This document shows positions 1 to 6,913 of a DNA stretch of 11,217 nt, one piece after another. Below the pieces are notes generated by a model, which was not told where the DNA came from, ran no database searches, and saw only the letters and a program-made list of their open reading frames with translations. The position numbers were made by a program, and so were the translations under genes. Origin of the DNA: RGIG7332 sp045589235 (GTDB lineage: Bacteria > Bacillota > Clostridia > Oscillospirales > JAAYXM01); contig JAZNOR010000016.1 of assembly GCA_045589235.1 (NCBI GenBank), positions 1 to 11,217 on the forward strand, given 5' to 3'. Every line of letters starts with the position of its first letter. The first letter of the stretch is position 1.

Positions 1-1
1 A

Positions 2-1405
2 ATTGTCTTCCTAAGACCGCTTGGCCTCCGACTTGGGAAAACCGTTACGTTGAAGATGGTTGGTCTGTTCTGTTTGATGGCAATGTGTGGATTGTTTATT
101 CCTGCAAAGCGCGCAATCATTTCCACTTTTGAGGAAATCTATTGCGACGTAGGCGATTCGCAGAGTATCGAAGAGAGCCTGTCCACCTTCTCTTCCCACA
201 TAACGAATATTATTGGCATTGTCAATGGAGCCAATGAAAAGAGTTTGGTTCTTATTGACGAATTGGGTGCAGGTACTGACCCTGTTGAGGGTGCGGCACT
301 TGCAGTTTCGATAATTGAATATGCGCGGAAACTTGGTGCGCGCGTTGCGGCGACAACACATTATACAGAACTTAAAAGCTACGCACTCACAACCGAGCAC
401 GTTGAAAATGCAAGCTGCGAGTTTGACGTTGAAACTCTAAGACCGACATATAAGCTTCTAATCGGTGTTCCCGGTAAGAGTAATGCATTCGCAATTTCAA
501 AGCGTATTGGCCTTTCGGATTATATTATAGACAATGCAAAAAAGCTTATTGATAGTGAAGATAAGCGCTTTGATGAAATTTTAGCATCTCTTGAAGAGAA
601 AAGGTCAAAGCTTGAAGAAGAGCTTCGTGCGGCAGAGCGTGCGCGTCGTGAAACCGAGGAAATGCGCAAAAAAGCGGAAGAGTTTGATGCGAGCATTGAA
701 CGTGACCGCGATAAGGCTCTCGAGCGTGCAAAGGCAGAGGCAGAACGACTTATCAAAAATGCACGTGCAACTGCAGATGCTGTGTTTGAGGAGCTTGATG
801 AAATTCGAAAGAAACGCCGCAAGGAAGAAAACTATCAAGCTGTAAATGATGCGCGTGCTGCAATGCGCAGAAGTTTAAATGAAGCTGAGGATAAACTTGC
901 GGGTATCGGCAAGAAGAAAAAAGTGCAGGCGGCACCGCTAAAACGTCCGCTTAAAGTTGGCGACACGGTTGAGCTTATTAACCTCGGCACTCGTGCAACG
1001 GTTCTCACGGTGCCCGATAAGAGTGGAAATCTTCAGGTTCAGGCAGGAATTATGAAGGTTACCGTTAAGGTGCGCGACTTAAAGCTAGTTGAAGAAACGG
1101 GCGATAAAACGGTTACTGATTTTATTGCCAAAAAACAGGCAGAGCTTAGAAATATAACAGTGAAACCAGAGGTCGATTTACGCGGTATGTTGCCTGAAGA
1201 GGCAGAAAGCGTGCTTGAACGATATATCGACACCGCTTTTCTTGCAAAACTTGGAACTGTAACGATTATTCACGGAAAGGGAACGGGTGTCCTGCGCCGC
1301 ACAGTGCAGGAGAATCTAAAGCACAACCGTCACGTTAAGAGTTTCAGGCTTGGAACTTTCGGCGAGGGTGAAAATGGTGTTACCATCGCAGAACTGAGAA
1401 TTTAG
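2..1405 (+). CDS. mutS2: MutS2 family protein (endonuclease MutS2 / ribosome rescue factor RqcU), 5'-truncated
   Basis: This is the C-terminal part of a MutS2 protein; the N-terminal core and clamp regions lie left of the window. In the readable frame it has the conserved stretch after the P-loop (KTVTLK, about 38-55), the MutS/ABC signature STFSSH (182-199), Walker B LVLIDELGAGTDP (from 245) and the following TTHY switch. A long charged Glu/Arg/Lys coiled coil covers about 545-920. A C-terminal Smr domain has VDLRG (from 1172) and HGKGTG (from 1271), and the protein ends in the usual GVTIAELRI. In Bacillus, MutS2 binds stalled or collided ribosomes and splits them; it has also been linked to suppression of recombination. 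The Smr domain is a nuclease-type domain. The oddity is the extreme 5' end: the expected P-loop GPNTGGKT is not readable in any one frame (see findings). The region just after IPA (about 101-125) is also about one residue shorter than in Bacillus. No terminator is visible after the stop codon. Family identity is certain; intactness is not. Confidence 0.95.
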   Translation: MVFLRPLGLRLGKTVTLKMVGLFCLMAMCGLFIPAKRAIISTFEEIYCDVGDSQSIEESLSTFSSHITNIIGIVNGANEKSLVLIDELGAGTDPVEGAALAVSIIEYARKLGARVAATTHYTELKSYALTTEHVENASCEFDVETLRPTYKLLIGVPGKSNAFAISKRIGLSDYIIDNAKKLIDSEDKRFDEILASLEEKRSKLEEELRAAERARRETEEMRKKAEEFDASIERDRDKALERAKAEAERLIKNARATADAVFEELDEIRKKRRKEENYQAVNDARAAMRRSLNEAEDKLAGIGKKKKVQAAPLKRPLKVGDTVELINLGTRATVLTVPDKSGNLQVQAGIMKVTVKVRDLKLVEETGDKTVTDFIAKKQAELRNITVKPEVDLRGMLPEEAESVLERYIDTAFLAKLGTVTIIHGKGTGVLRRTVQENLKHNRHVKSFRLGTFGEGENGVTIAELRI

Positions 1406-1461
1406 TGCAAAGTGACGCAGAAAATAAGTATTGAAAATTGAAAAAATTATGCTTCTTCTGC

Positions 1462-1490
1462 TTGAAATTTATAAAATGATGTAGTATAAT
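1462..1490 (+). promoter_or_regulatory. Sigma-A type promoter of the HPr-like gene
   Basis: TTGAAA (1462-1467) and TATAAT (1485-1490) are separated by 17 bases, close to the housekeeping consensus. It leaves a leader of roughly 80 bases before the HPr-like start. The leader contains a short inverted repeat, GATAAT-tt-ATTATC (1524-1537), and a weak CCCC/GGGG pairing (1537-1558). Neither looks like a known riboswitch, and the leader has no coding capacity that I can support. Confidence 0.75.
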
Positions 1491-1578
1491 ATGTTTTATA
1501 AATATTAAATTGCATATTATTTCGATAATTTATTATCCCCCTGTTAATACTATTGGGGTGAAACGGAGGGTACACGTT

Positions 1579-1842
1579 ATGTGTTCTAAAGTAGTTTTAA
1601 TTAACAATCAGGTTGGTTTACGCGCGCGTCCTGCCACATTTTTTATACAGAAGGCAAACGAGTTCAAGTGCAGTATTCAGGTTGAGCGTGATGAGCGTCG
1701 TGTCAATGCAAAAAGCCTGCTTGGTGTTTTATCTCTCGGAATCGTTAAAGGTACTGAAATTAACATTATTGCAGACGGTTCGGATGAAAAAGAGGCAATC
1801 GAGGCGCTTTGCGAACTTGTTGATTCCAATTTTTCTGAATAA
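1579..1842 (+). CDS. HPr-family protein with Arg in place of the active-site His15 (Crh-like)
   Basis: This is an 87-residue protein of the HPr fold, the usual HPr length. The ATG at 1579 is chosen because GGAGGG (1565-1570) precedes it by 8 bases; the longer in-frame reading from 1510 would add unrelated residues. The family motif GLHARPA reads GLRARPA here: codon 15 (1621-1623) is CGC, Arg. Arg17 is kept, and the regulatory-serine region KSLLG has Ser at position 46 in standard numbering. In canonical HPr, His15 carries phosphate from PEP/enzyme I to PTS transporters, and Ser46 is phosphorylated by HPr kinase so that HPr-Ser-P can act with CcpA. A protein with Ser46 but no His15 resembles Bacillus Crh (Gln15), which is regulatory and not a PTS carrier. 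I therefore infer a regulatory role and give no ptsH symbol. A single-base sequencing error (CAC to CGC) would produce the same picture. The gene has its own promoter and terminator. Confidence 0.9.
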   Translation: MCSKVVLINNQVGLRARPATFFIQKANEFKCSIQVERDERRVNAKSLLGVLSLGIVKGTEINIIADGSDEKEAIEALCELVDSNFSE

Positions 1843-1860
1843 TCAAAAACGTAAGTCTCG

Positions 1861-1894
1861 AGCGCCGCGTAAGTCAAGCGGCGCTTATTTTTTT
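1861..1894 (+). terminator. Intrinsic terminator after the HPr-like gene
   Basis: An 8-bp GC-rich stem (AGCGCCGC at 1861-1868 with GCGGCGCT at 1878-1885), a 9-base loop and a run of seven T residues (1888-1894) form a classic Rho-independent terminator. It ends only 17 bases before the uvrC start codon, which leaves no room for a separate uvrC promoter after it. Confidence 0.88.
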
Positions 1895-1911
1895 ACAGAG
1901 GTGCGCACTTT

Positions 1912-3738
1912 ATGATGACGGAGCGTGTTGACGTACACGAAAAGGCACTTTCACTTCCGGCAAAGCCCGGCGTGTATCTTATGCTAAACAAAAACCGTGA
2001 GGTCATATATGTCGGCAAGGCGAAAAAGCTTATAAATCGCGTGAGCTCGTATTTTCGCGAGAATCCGAACCATAACTATAAAACTAAGGTTATGGTAAAG
2101 CAGGTGTGGGATTTTGATTACATCGTTACGGATACCGAATTTGAAGCTCTTGTTTTAGAAAATTCGCTTATAAAACGCCACATGCCGAAGTATAATATTT
2201 TACTTAAAGACGATAAAGGATATCCTTTTGTGCGCCTTGACGTGGGGGCAGAGTTTCCCAGATTTTCAATCGTTTCAAAACCGCAAAATGACGGCGCTAA
2301 GTACTTCGGTCCGTATAGCGGAAGAGTAGCTTCGAAGGCGGCAATTTCGGCAACTCAGCAAGCGCTTAAATTACCATCGTGCAGCAGAAAATTTCCGCGG
2401 GATATCGGAAAAGAACGCCCGTGCTTGAATGCACATCTTAAAAAATGCTGTGCTGTATGCAGCGGCAAGATTTCAAAGGAAGAATATCACGCTCTTATAA
2501 ACAGAGCGATTTCGCTTTTTGAAGGTAAATGTGATGAACTGCTTGATGAATTAAATGCAAAAATGCAGGCGCACTCTGAGAATATGGAGTTTGAAGCGGC
2601 AGCTCGTGTGCGCGATGAAATTCGCGCAATTGAAAAATTAGAGCTTCGCCAGAAGGTGCTGTCAGGCGTTATGTCGGATACTGATGTAATCGCAATTAAA
2701 GTAGGCGAGAGCAAGTGCGCATTTTCGGTTTTACATTATATAAACGGCGCACTTCTGGAAAGCGAAGCCGAGCTTATTGATACGCCGGTTTATTCCGATA
2801 TCGGCGAGCTTTTATTTAACTTTGTAAAGCAGTACTATATGCCGCGGAAAATTATGCCGCGTGAGATTTATTTATCAGATGAAATCCCTGATGCCGAACT
2901 TCTTGAAAAATGGCTAACTTCACTTTGCGAGCATCGCGTGTATATAAACACACCAAAGCGCGGTGAAAAGCTAAAGCTTACACAAATGGCGCGTGAAAAT
3001 GCACACGAAAAGCTTCGCCTAGCAGTTAGCGATGAGGAAATAGTATCGCGAGTGCTCGAGGATTTAAAACATTTGCTGGGGCTTAAAACTCTTCCACGCT
3101 TGATTGAATCATATGATATTTCAAACACGGCAGGAAGTGAGCAGGTAGCATCAATGATTGTATTTTCTGATGCAAAACCTTCCCGTTCAAAGTACAGAAA
3201 ATTTAAAATCAAAACACTTAGCGATCAAGACGATGTCGGCGCAATGCGTGAGGTAATATCGCGCCGTATGGAGCGATATCTTGCGGGAGATGAAAAATTC
3301 TCACCGCTTCCGGATTTAATTTTACTCGACGGTGGAAAAGGGCAGACCAATGCAGTGAATGCGCTTCTTAGCGATATGAAAATAGATGTTCCTGTTTTCG
3401 GAATGGTGAAGGATGACCGCCACCGTACACGTGCAATAGTTGCACCGGATGGGCGCGAGGTTGGAATTTCAGCAAATCCTGCGGTGTTTAAACTTGTAGG
3501 AACTATTCAGGAAGAGGTTCACAGAGCTGCAATTGAATACCATAGGTCACTTCGTGGAAAAACTATAAAAAGCTCGACGCTTGAAAAAATTCCGGGAGTT
3601 GGAGATTTGAGAAAAATAGCTCTGTTAAAACATTTTAAAACGATTTCGGCAATTAAAACAGCCTCGGTTTCCGAGCTTAGTAAGGTTGTTCCGCAATCGG
3701 TTGCGGTGAATATTTACGAATTTTTTAATAAGGAGTAA
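1912..3738 (+). CDS. uvrC: Excinuclease ABC subunit C (UvrC)
   Basis: UvrC is the dual-incision nuclease of nucleotide excision repair; it acts on the UvrB-DNA complex and cuts on both sides of the lesion. The 608-residue product is full length. The N-terminal GIY-YIG domain has GVY at 20-22, YVG at 33-35, catalytic Arg43 and Glu83, and makes the 3' incision. A cysteine set at residues 157, 171, 179 and 183 matches the spacing of the Fe-S cluster ligands reported for E. coli UvrC, apart from two extra residues in the first gap. A UVR motif for UvrB binding lies at about 214-240. The RNase H-like domain for the 5' incision has Asp402 (YDISN), Asp473 (LLDGG) and His537 (EVHR). A C-terminal helix-hairpin-helix pair for DNA binding spans about 556-605 (IPGVG). 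Two ATG codons stand in tandem (1912 and 1915), preceded by AGAGGTG at 1897-1903; either could be used. It heads a compact gene series with rsmD 4 bases downstream. Confidence 0.98.
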   Translation: MMTERVDVHEKALSLPAKPGVYLMLNKNREVIYVGKAKKLINRVSSYFRENPNHNYKTKVMVKQVWDFDYIVTDTEFEALVLENSLIKRHMPKYNILLKDDKGYPFVRLDVGAEFPRFSIVSKPQNDGAKYFGPYSGRVASKAAISATQQALKLPSCSRKFPRDIGKERPCLNAHLKKCCAVCSGKISKEEYHALINRAISLFEGKCDELLDELNAKMQAHSENMEFEAAARVRDEIRAIEKLELRQKVLSGVMSDTDVIAIKVGESKCAFSVLHYINGALLESEAELIDTPVYSDIGELLFNFVKQYYMPRKIMPREIYLSDEIPDAELLEKWLTSLCEHRVYINTPKRGEKLKLTQMARENAHEKLRLAVSDEEIVSRVLEDLKHLLGLKTLPRLIESYDISNTAGSEQVASMIVFSDAKPSRSKYRKFKIKTLSDQDDVGAMREVISRRMERYLAGDEKFSPLPDLILLDGGKGQTNAVNALLSDMKIDVPVFGMVKDDRHRTRAIVAPDGREVGISANPAVFKLVGTIQEEVHRAAIEYHRSLRGKTIKSSTLEKIPGVGDLRKIALLKHFKTISAIKTASVSELSKVVPQSVAVNIYEFFNKE

Positions 3739-3742
3739 GCTT

Positions 3743-4282
3743 ATGAGAGTTATTACAGGTACGGCACGCGGAAGAAAACTCAAAACCCTTGAAGGTCTTG
3801 ATACGCGCCCTACAACGGATAGAGTTAAAGAATCAATTTTTAATATAGTTCAGTTTGACATACCGGGAAGACGCGTGCTCGATTTATTTGGCGGAAGCGG
3901 CCAGATGGCAATTGAGGCTGTGAGCCGTGGAGCTAAGTCCGCTGTAGTTGTTGACAATGCGCAGGCGGCGGCTAAAATTATTAATGATAACGTTAAAACC
4001 TGTGGATTTGATAAAGAAATCTCGGTTGTCTGCAGTGATTTCTCGACATATTTGCGCAGCGCCAATCAGTTTGACGTCATATTTTTAGACCCGCCGTACA
4101 AAGGAAATTTAATGGAGAGAGCATTAAATCAAATTTGTGAGATTGACATATTGACAGATGGTGGTATAATAGTATGTGAGAGTATGCGCGAAACTGAACT
4201 TCCGGAACTTAATGCTCCGTATGTAAAGGGACGCGAATATCTCTACGGAAAGTCAAAAATCACCGTATATAGAAAGGGATAA
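3743..4282 (+). CDS. rsmD: 16S rRNA (guanine(966)-N(2))-methyltransferase RsmD
   Basis: RsmD is a SAM-dependent enzyme that methylates N2 of G966 in 16S rRNA on the small subunit during assembly. The 179-residue protein shows the family's N-terminal start (RVITGTARG), the conserved TRPTTDRVKE at 21-30, SAM-binding motif I DLFGGSG at 47-53 and the N-methyltransferase motif IV DPPY at 116-119. It ends in the usual strand YGKSKITVYRKG. The common form of motif I is DLFAGSG; the Ala to Gly change is conservative. The start is fixed by AGGAG at 3731-3735, which overlaps the uvrC stop, so translation may be coupled. coaD follows after 3 bases, a very common rsmD-coaD pairing in bacteria. The coding sequence contains an exact promoter consensus (4143-4170), annotated separately. 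Confidence 0.97.
   Translation: MRVITGTARGRKLKTLEGLDTRPTTDRVKESIFNIVQFDIPGRRVLDLFGGSGQMAIEAVSRGAKSAVVVDNAQAAAKIINDNVKTCGFDKEISVVCSDFSTYLRSANQFDVIFLDPPYKGNLMERALNQICEIDILTDGGIIVCESMRETELPELNAPYVKGREYLYGKSKITVYRKG
4143..4170 (+). promoter_or_regulatory. Full-consensus promoter-like sequence inside rsmD, upstream of coaD
   Basis: TTGACA at 4143-4148 and TATAAT at 4165-4170 both match the sigma-A consensus at all six positions, with 16 bases between them and an extended -10 TG (4162-4163). A second TTGACA lies at 4151-4156, too close to the same -10 to pair with it. The site lies in rsmD codons for a normal family sequence (IDILTDGGII), so the match could be a by-product of coding. If active, it would start transcripts about 110 bases before coaD. 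Confidence 0.6.
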
Positions 4283-4285
4283 GAT

Positions 4286-4771
4286 ATGAAAACCTGCATA
4301 TATCCGGGTAGTTTTGACCCGATTACGCTCGGCCATTTGGATGTTATTCGGCGTGCAGCGGGAATTTTTGATAAGCTTATTGTAGCTGTTATGGTAAATA
4401 GTAAAAAGAAAACTCTGTTTACTGTTGAAGAGCGAGTTGAGCTTATTTCCCGAGTTGTTAAAGAACTTCCCAATGTATCCGTTGAGTTTTCTTGTGATTT
4501 GTTATCAAGATGGGCCGAGGAAGTCGGTGACTGTGTTGTAATTAAGGGATTGCGCGCTATAAGCGACTTTGAAAGTGAATTCCAGCAGGCGCTTATAAAT
4601 CGAAAGCTCAACCCTGAGCTCGAAACTATTTTTCTGCCGACTTCGGAGGAAAATTTGTACTTATCTTCCAGCATTGTAAAAGAGGTTGGGGCACTTGGCG
4701 GCGATATTTCAAAATTTGTTCCGCAGGAAATTCTTGAGGACGTTAAGAAAAAATTAAGTAGGGGGCAATAA
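4286..4771 (+). CDS. coaD: Phosphopantetheine adenylyltransferase (CoaD)
   Basis: This cytosolic enzyme catalyses the penultimate step of coenzyme A synthesis: 4'-phosphopantetheine plus ATP gives dephospho-CoA and pyrophosphate. The 161-residue length is typical. It has the nucleotidyltransferase motif TLGH (14-17) within the family start YPGSFDPITLGH, the phosphopantetheine-site stretch KGLRAISDFE (87-96) and the C-terminal SSSIVKE (128-134). In most relatives the KGLR position is RGLR, a conservative change. The ATG at 4286 has AAAGGG about 7 bases upstream, overlapping the end of rsmD. The next gene starts 3 bases after the stop codon. Transcription could come from uvrC or from the promoter-like sequence inside rsmD. 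Confidence 0.98.
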   Translation: MKTCIYPGSFDPITLGHLDVIRRAAGIFDKLIVAVMVNSKKKTLFTVEERVELISRVVKELPNVSVEFSCDLLSRWAEEVGDCVVIKGLRAISDFESEFQQALINRKLNPELETIFLPTSEENLYLSSSIVKEVGALGGDISKFVPQEILEDVKKKLSRGQ

Positions 4772-4774
4772 GCT

Positions 4775-5236
4775 ATGGCAACAGGAATTGAAGAATTGAT
4801 TGGTATGTTATATGATATGGTGCAAGATTCTTGGGCACTTCCTTTCGGCGCAGACAAGTGTTTACTCGACCGTGAGCGTGCTCTCGATTTAATTGAGGAA
4901 ATCAAAACCAATTTACCGAAGGATTTAGAGCAGGCTCGTGTTATCGTCGAGGGCAGAAATGATATTCTCGCTCAGGCAAAGCGCGAGGGCGAGGCTATAA
5001 AGCGTGCAGCTGAAGAAAAGGCTCGCCAGCTTGTTTCGGAGGACGAGATTTTACTTACTGCAAAGCAGCGCGCAAATGAAATGGTAACACTTGCAGAAAC
5101 CAAATCGAAGGAATTGTCGCGTACAGCAAACGAATATGTTGACGATGCACTCAAACGTTTAGAGGCGGTTACTCAACAGGCACTTGAGGAAATACGCACA
5201 GCGAGAACCCAGTTTAAATCAGCTACAAAGAAATAA
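4775..5236 (+). CDS. Coiled-coil protein of unknown function, coaD-linked
   Basis: This is a 153-residue soluble protein with no signal peptide or membrane segment. The first ~50 residues (MATGIEELIGMLYDMVQ, then ALPFGADKC) look like a compact folded head. Residues ~50-148 are Ala/Glu/Lys/Arg-rich with long heptad-like stretches (AKREGEAIKRAAEEKAR and beyond), so an extended helix or coiled coil is expected. From memory, proteins like this sit beside coaD in many Clostridia and are labelled ATPase, V-type ATPase subunit or ATP synthase subunit B; those names probably reflect only coiled-coil similarity. I see no nucleotide-binding motif. The layout of an N-terminal module with a coiled-coil tail recalls DivIVA-type scaffolds, but I would not assign that. 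AGGGGG in the end of coaD serves as its ribosome binding site. It is the last gene before a strong terminator. Confidence 0.9.
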   Translation: MATGIEELIGMLYDMVQDSWALPFGADKCLLDRERALDLIEEIKTNLPKDLEQARVIVEGRNDILAQAKREGEAIKRAAEEKARQLVSEDEILLTAKQRANEMVTLAETKSKELSRTANEYVDDALKRLEAVTQQALEEIRTARTQFKSATKK

Positions 5237-5239
5237 ATT

Positions 5240-5273
5240 AAATGCAAGAGGGAATTTGCCCTCTTGCATTTTT
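5240..5273 (+). terminator. Intrinsic terminator closing the uvrC-rsmD-coaD series
   Basis: A perfect 13-bp stem (5240-5252 with 5259-5271, core GCAAGAGGG/CCCTCTTGC), a 6-base loop and a T run (5269-5273) lie just 3 bases after the stop codon of the coiled-coil gene. This cleanly separates the series from putP. Confidence 0.92.
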
Positions 5274-5285
5274 ATTCATAAAGGC

Positions 5286-5314
5286 TTGATTTTATCGCTT
5301 TAGTGTGATATACT
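5286..5314 (+). promoter_or_regulatory. Sigma-A type promoter of putP
   Basis: TTGATT (5286-5291) and TATACT (5309-5314) are 17 bases apart, and TG at 5306-5307 gives an extended -10. The leader is short (about 30 bases) and holds AGGAGGA (5334-5340), 9 bases before the putP ATG. I see no extra operator in the leader. Confidence 0.82.
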
Positions 5315-5349
5315 GTTAATAAGTTTTATACATAGGAGGAAATTTAATT

Positions 5350-6864
5350 ATGACAGGTGAAGTTTTGGCATTCGTGCTTTACTTTGTCGCAATGCTTGGA
5401 ATTGGTGTTTTCTTCTTCGTTGCAAGCAAGTCACAGGGTGAGCAGGATTATTTTTTAGGCGGTCGTAAGATGGGCCCGTGGGTTACTGCTATGAGTGCGC
5501 AGGCATCGGATATGAGCGCGTGGCTCCTTATGGGTCTCCCGGGTTCGATTTTAGCGTTTGGTCTTGGTCAGGCGTGGATCGGTATCGGTCTTGCAATCGG
5601 TACTGCGCTTAACTGGATTATCGTTGCAAAGCGCCTTCGTAAATTCTCAAAGGCTGCAGGCGATTCGATCACAATGCCGCAGTATCTCACAAACCGCTTT
5701 ATGGCAAAATCATCAGCGCTTAAGATTATCTGCGCAATTGTATTCTTAGTAAGCTTTACAATTTATGTTGCATCAGCATTCTCAGCGGGAGCTAAAGTGT
5801 TTACACAGCTTTTCCCGGCACTTGAGAGTGGCGCTGCGATGATTATCTTTGCAGCAATCATTTTGATTTACACCTTCCTCGGCGGCTACAAGGCTGTTTG
5901 CTGGACTGACTTCTTCCAGGGTCTTTTGATGCTCGCTGCAGTTTTAATTGTTCCTATTGTTATGGCAGCTTCAGGTAACACCGATGCATCACTTTTAAAT
6001 GCAACGGTTACCGGTGCTGACGGTACTGCATATACATTTATCGCAGATTTATTTTCAGCTCCTGCAAAGGAAATCATTTCAGGTCTTGCATGGGGTCTCG
6101 GTTACTTCGGTATGCCGCACATCATTGTTCGATTTATGGGTATCGAGAAGCCGAGTATGGTTAAGAAATCTGCAACCGTTGCTATTATCTGGGTTGTATT
6201 ATCACTCGGTGCAGTTATTTTAATTGCATATTTTGGAAGAATGTTCTTAATTGACGGTGCATCATTTGCTGAGGGGTTACTCTCAACAGGTGCGCAGGAA
6301 ATGATTTTTGTTAAGCTTACTCGTGCAATCTTCCCGTCATTCATTGCGGGTATCTTACTTGCAGCTATTATCGCAGCTTCAATGTCAACCGCTGACTCAC
6401 AGTTACTCGTTGCTTCATCTTCATTCACAAGTGATATTTACAAGCCGATTATCCGTAAGAGCGCATCTGGCAAAGAGCTTCTTTGGGTCGGACGCATCGT
6501 TGTTATTATCGTTTCTGTTGTTGCTTACTTCATTGCATCAAGCAAGGGTGAGGGCGCTGCAGCAATCATGAGCCTTGTATCAAATGCGTGGGCACTCTTC
6601 GGTGCAGCATTCGGTCCGGTAATTTTACTCTCCCTCTTCTGGAAGAGATTTACATATAAGGGCGCAATTGCAGGTATAGTAACAGGTGCAATTGTTGACA
6701 TCGTGTGGCTCGTTTGGTTATCCGGCACAGGTATTTATGAAATTATACCGGGCTTTATCGTATGTGCAATCTTCTCAGTTGTTGTTTCCCTCTTTGATAA
6801 GAAGCCGTCTGCTGAAGTTGAAGCGCTTTATGCTAAAGCAACAGATAATTCAATTGATGACTAA
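5350..6864 (+). CDS. putP: Sodium/proline symporter (PutP), SSS family
   Basis: This is an inner-membrane sodium:solute symporter of about 13 transmembrane helices, importing proline with Na+. The 504-residue length matches PutP. The N-terminal family signature DYFLGGRKMGPWVTAMSA at 33-50 is followed by ASDMSAWLLMGLPG; Asp54 and Ser56 correspond to the Na+/substrate-site residues Asp55 and Ser57 of E. coli PutP. The TM9 stretch SMSTADSQLLVASS carries Ser346 and Thr347, equivalent to the Na+ ligands Ser340/Thr341. The signature usually reads SAGASDMS; here it is SAQASDMS. Substrate specificity cannot be proved from sequence, but similarity to PutP is stronger than to pantothenate or glucose symporters of the same superfamily. 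It stands alone with its own promoter and terminator, with no proline catabolic gene beside it, so nutrient or osmolyte uptake is the likely job. Confidence 0.93.
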   Translation: MTGEVLAFVLYFVAMLGIGVFFFVASKSQGEQDYFLGGRKMGPWVTAMSAQASDMSAWLLMGLPGSILAFGLGQAWIGIGLAIGTALNWIIVAKRLRKFSKAAGDSITMPQYLTNRFMAKSSALKIICAIVFLVSFTIYVASAFSAGAKVFTQLFPALESGAAMIIFAAIILIYTFLGGYKAVCWTDFFQGLLMLAAVLIVPIVMAASGNTDASLLNATVTGADGTAYTFIADLFSAPAKEIISGLAWGLGYFGMPHIIVRFMGIEKPSMVKKSATVAIIWVVLSLGAVILIAYFGRMFLIDGASFAEGLLSTGAQEMIFVKLTRAIFPSFIAGILLAAIIAASMSTADSQLLVASSSFTSDIYKPIIRKSASGKELLWVGRIVVIIVSVVAYFIASSKGEGAAAIMSLVSNAWALFGAAFGPVILLSLFWKRFTYKGAIAGIVTGAIVDIVWLVWLSGTGIYEIIPGFIVCAIFSVVVSLFDKKPSAEVEALYAKATDNSIDD

Positions 6865-6876
6865 TTAAAGCAAAAT

Positions 6877-6910
6877 AAAAGGTCTTAACCAATTGGTTAA
6901 GACCTTTTTT
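6877..6910. terminator. Bidirectional terminator between putP and the convergent hydrolase-like gene
   Basis: A perfect 14-bp inverted repeat (6877-6890 with 6895-6908, AAAAGGTCTTAACC) with an AATT loop has a T run on the plus strand (6905-6910) and an A-rich flank (6872-6880) that gives a U-rich tail on the minus strand. It lies 12 bases after the putP stop and 3 bases beyond the stop of the minus-strand gene, so it can end transcripts from both sides. Confidence 0.92.
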
Positions 6911-6913
6911 GTT

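Noticed and set aside
1412..1461. GCAGAA...TTCTGC pairing after mutS2 as a terminator
   Set aside because: The stem is only 6 bp with a loop of more than 30 bases and has no T run after it.
1524..1558. Inverted repeat GATAAT-tt-ATTATC and CCCC/GGGG pairing in the HPr leader as a riboswitch
   Set aside because: The stems are short, one loop is too small to fold well, and no conserved aptamer sequence is recognisable.
1510..1578. Longer N-terminus for the HPr-like protein beginning at 1510
   Set aside because: The added residues do not match the family, there is no ribosome binding site there, and GGAGGG lies 8 bases before the ATG at 1579.
4243..4911. Minus-strand open frame of 222 codons opposite coaD
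   Set aside because: It is antisense to a certain coaD and the coiled-coil gene, is Ser-rich without domain features, and arises from the codon pattern of the plus-strand genes.
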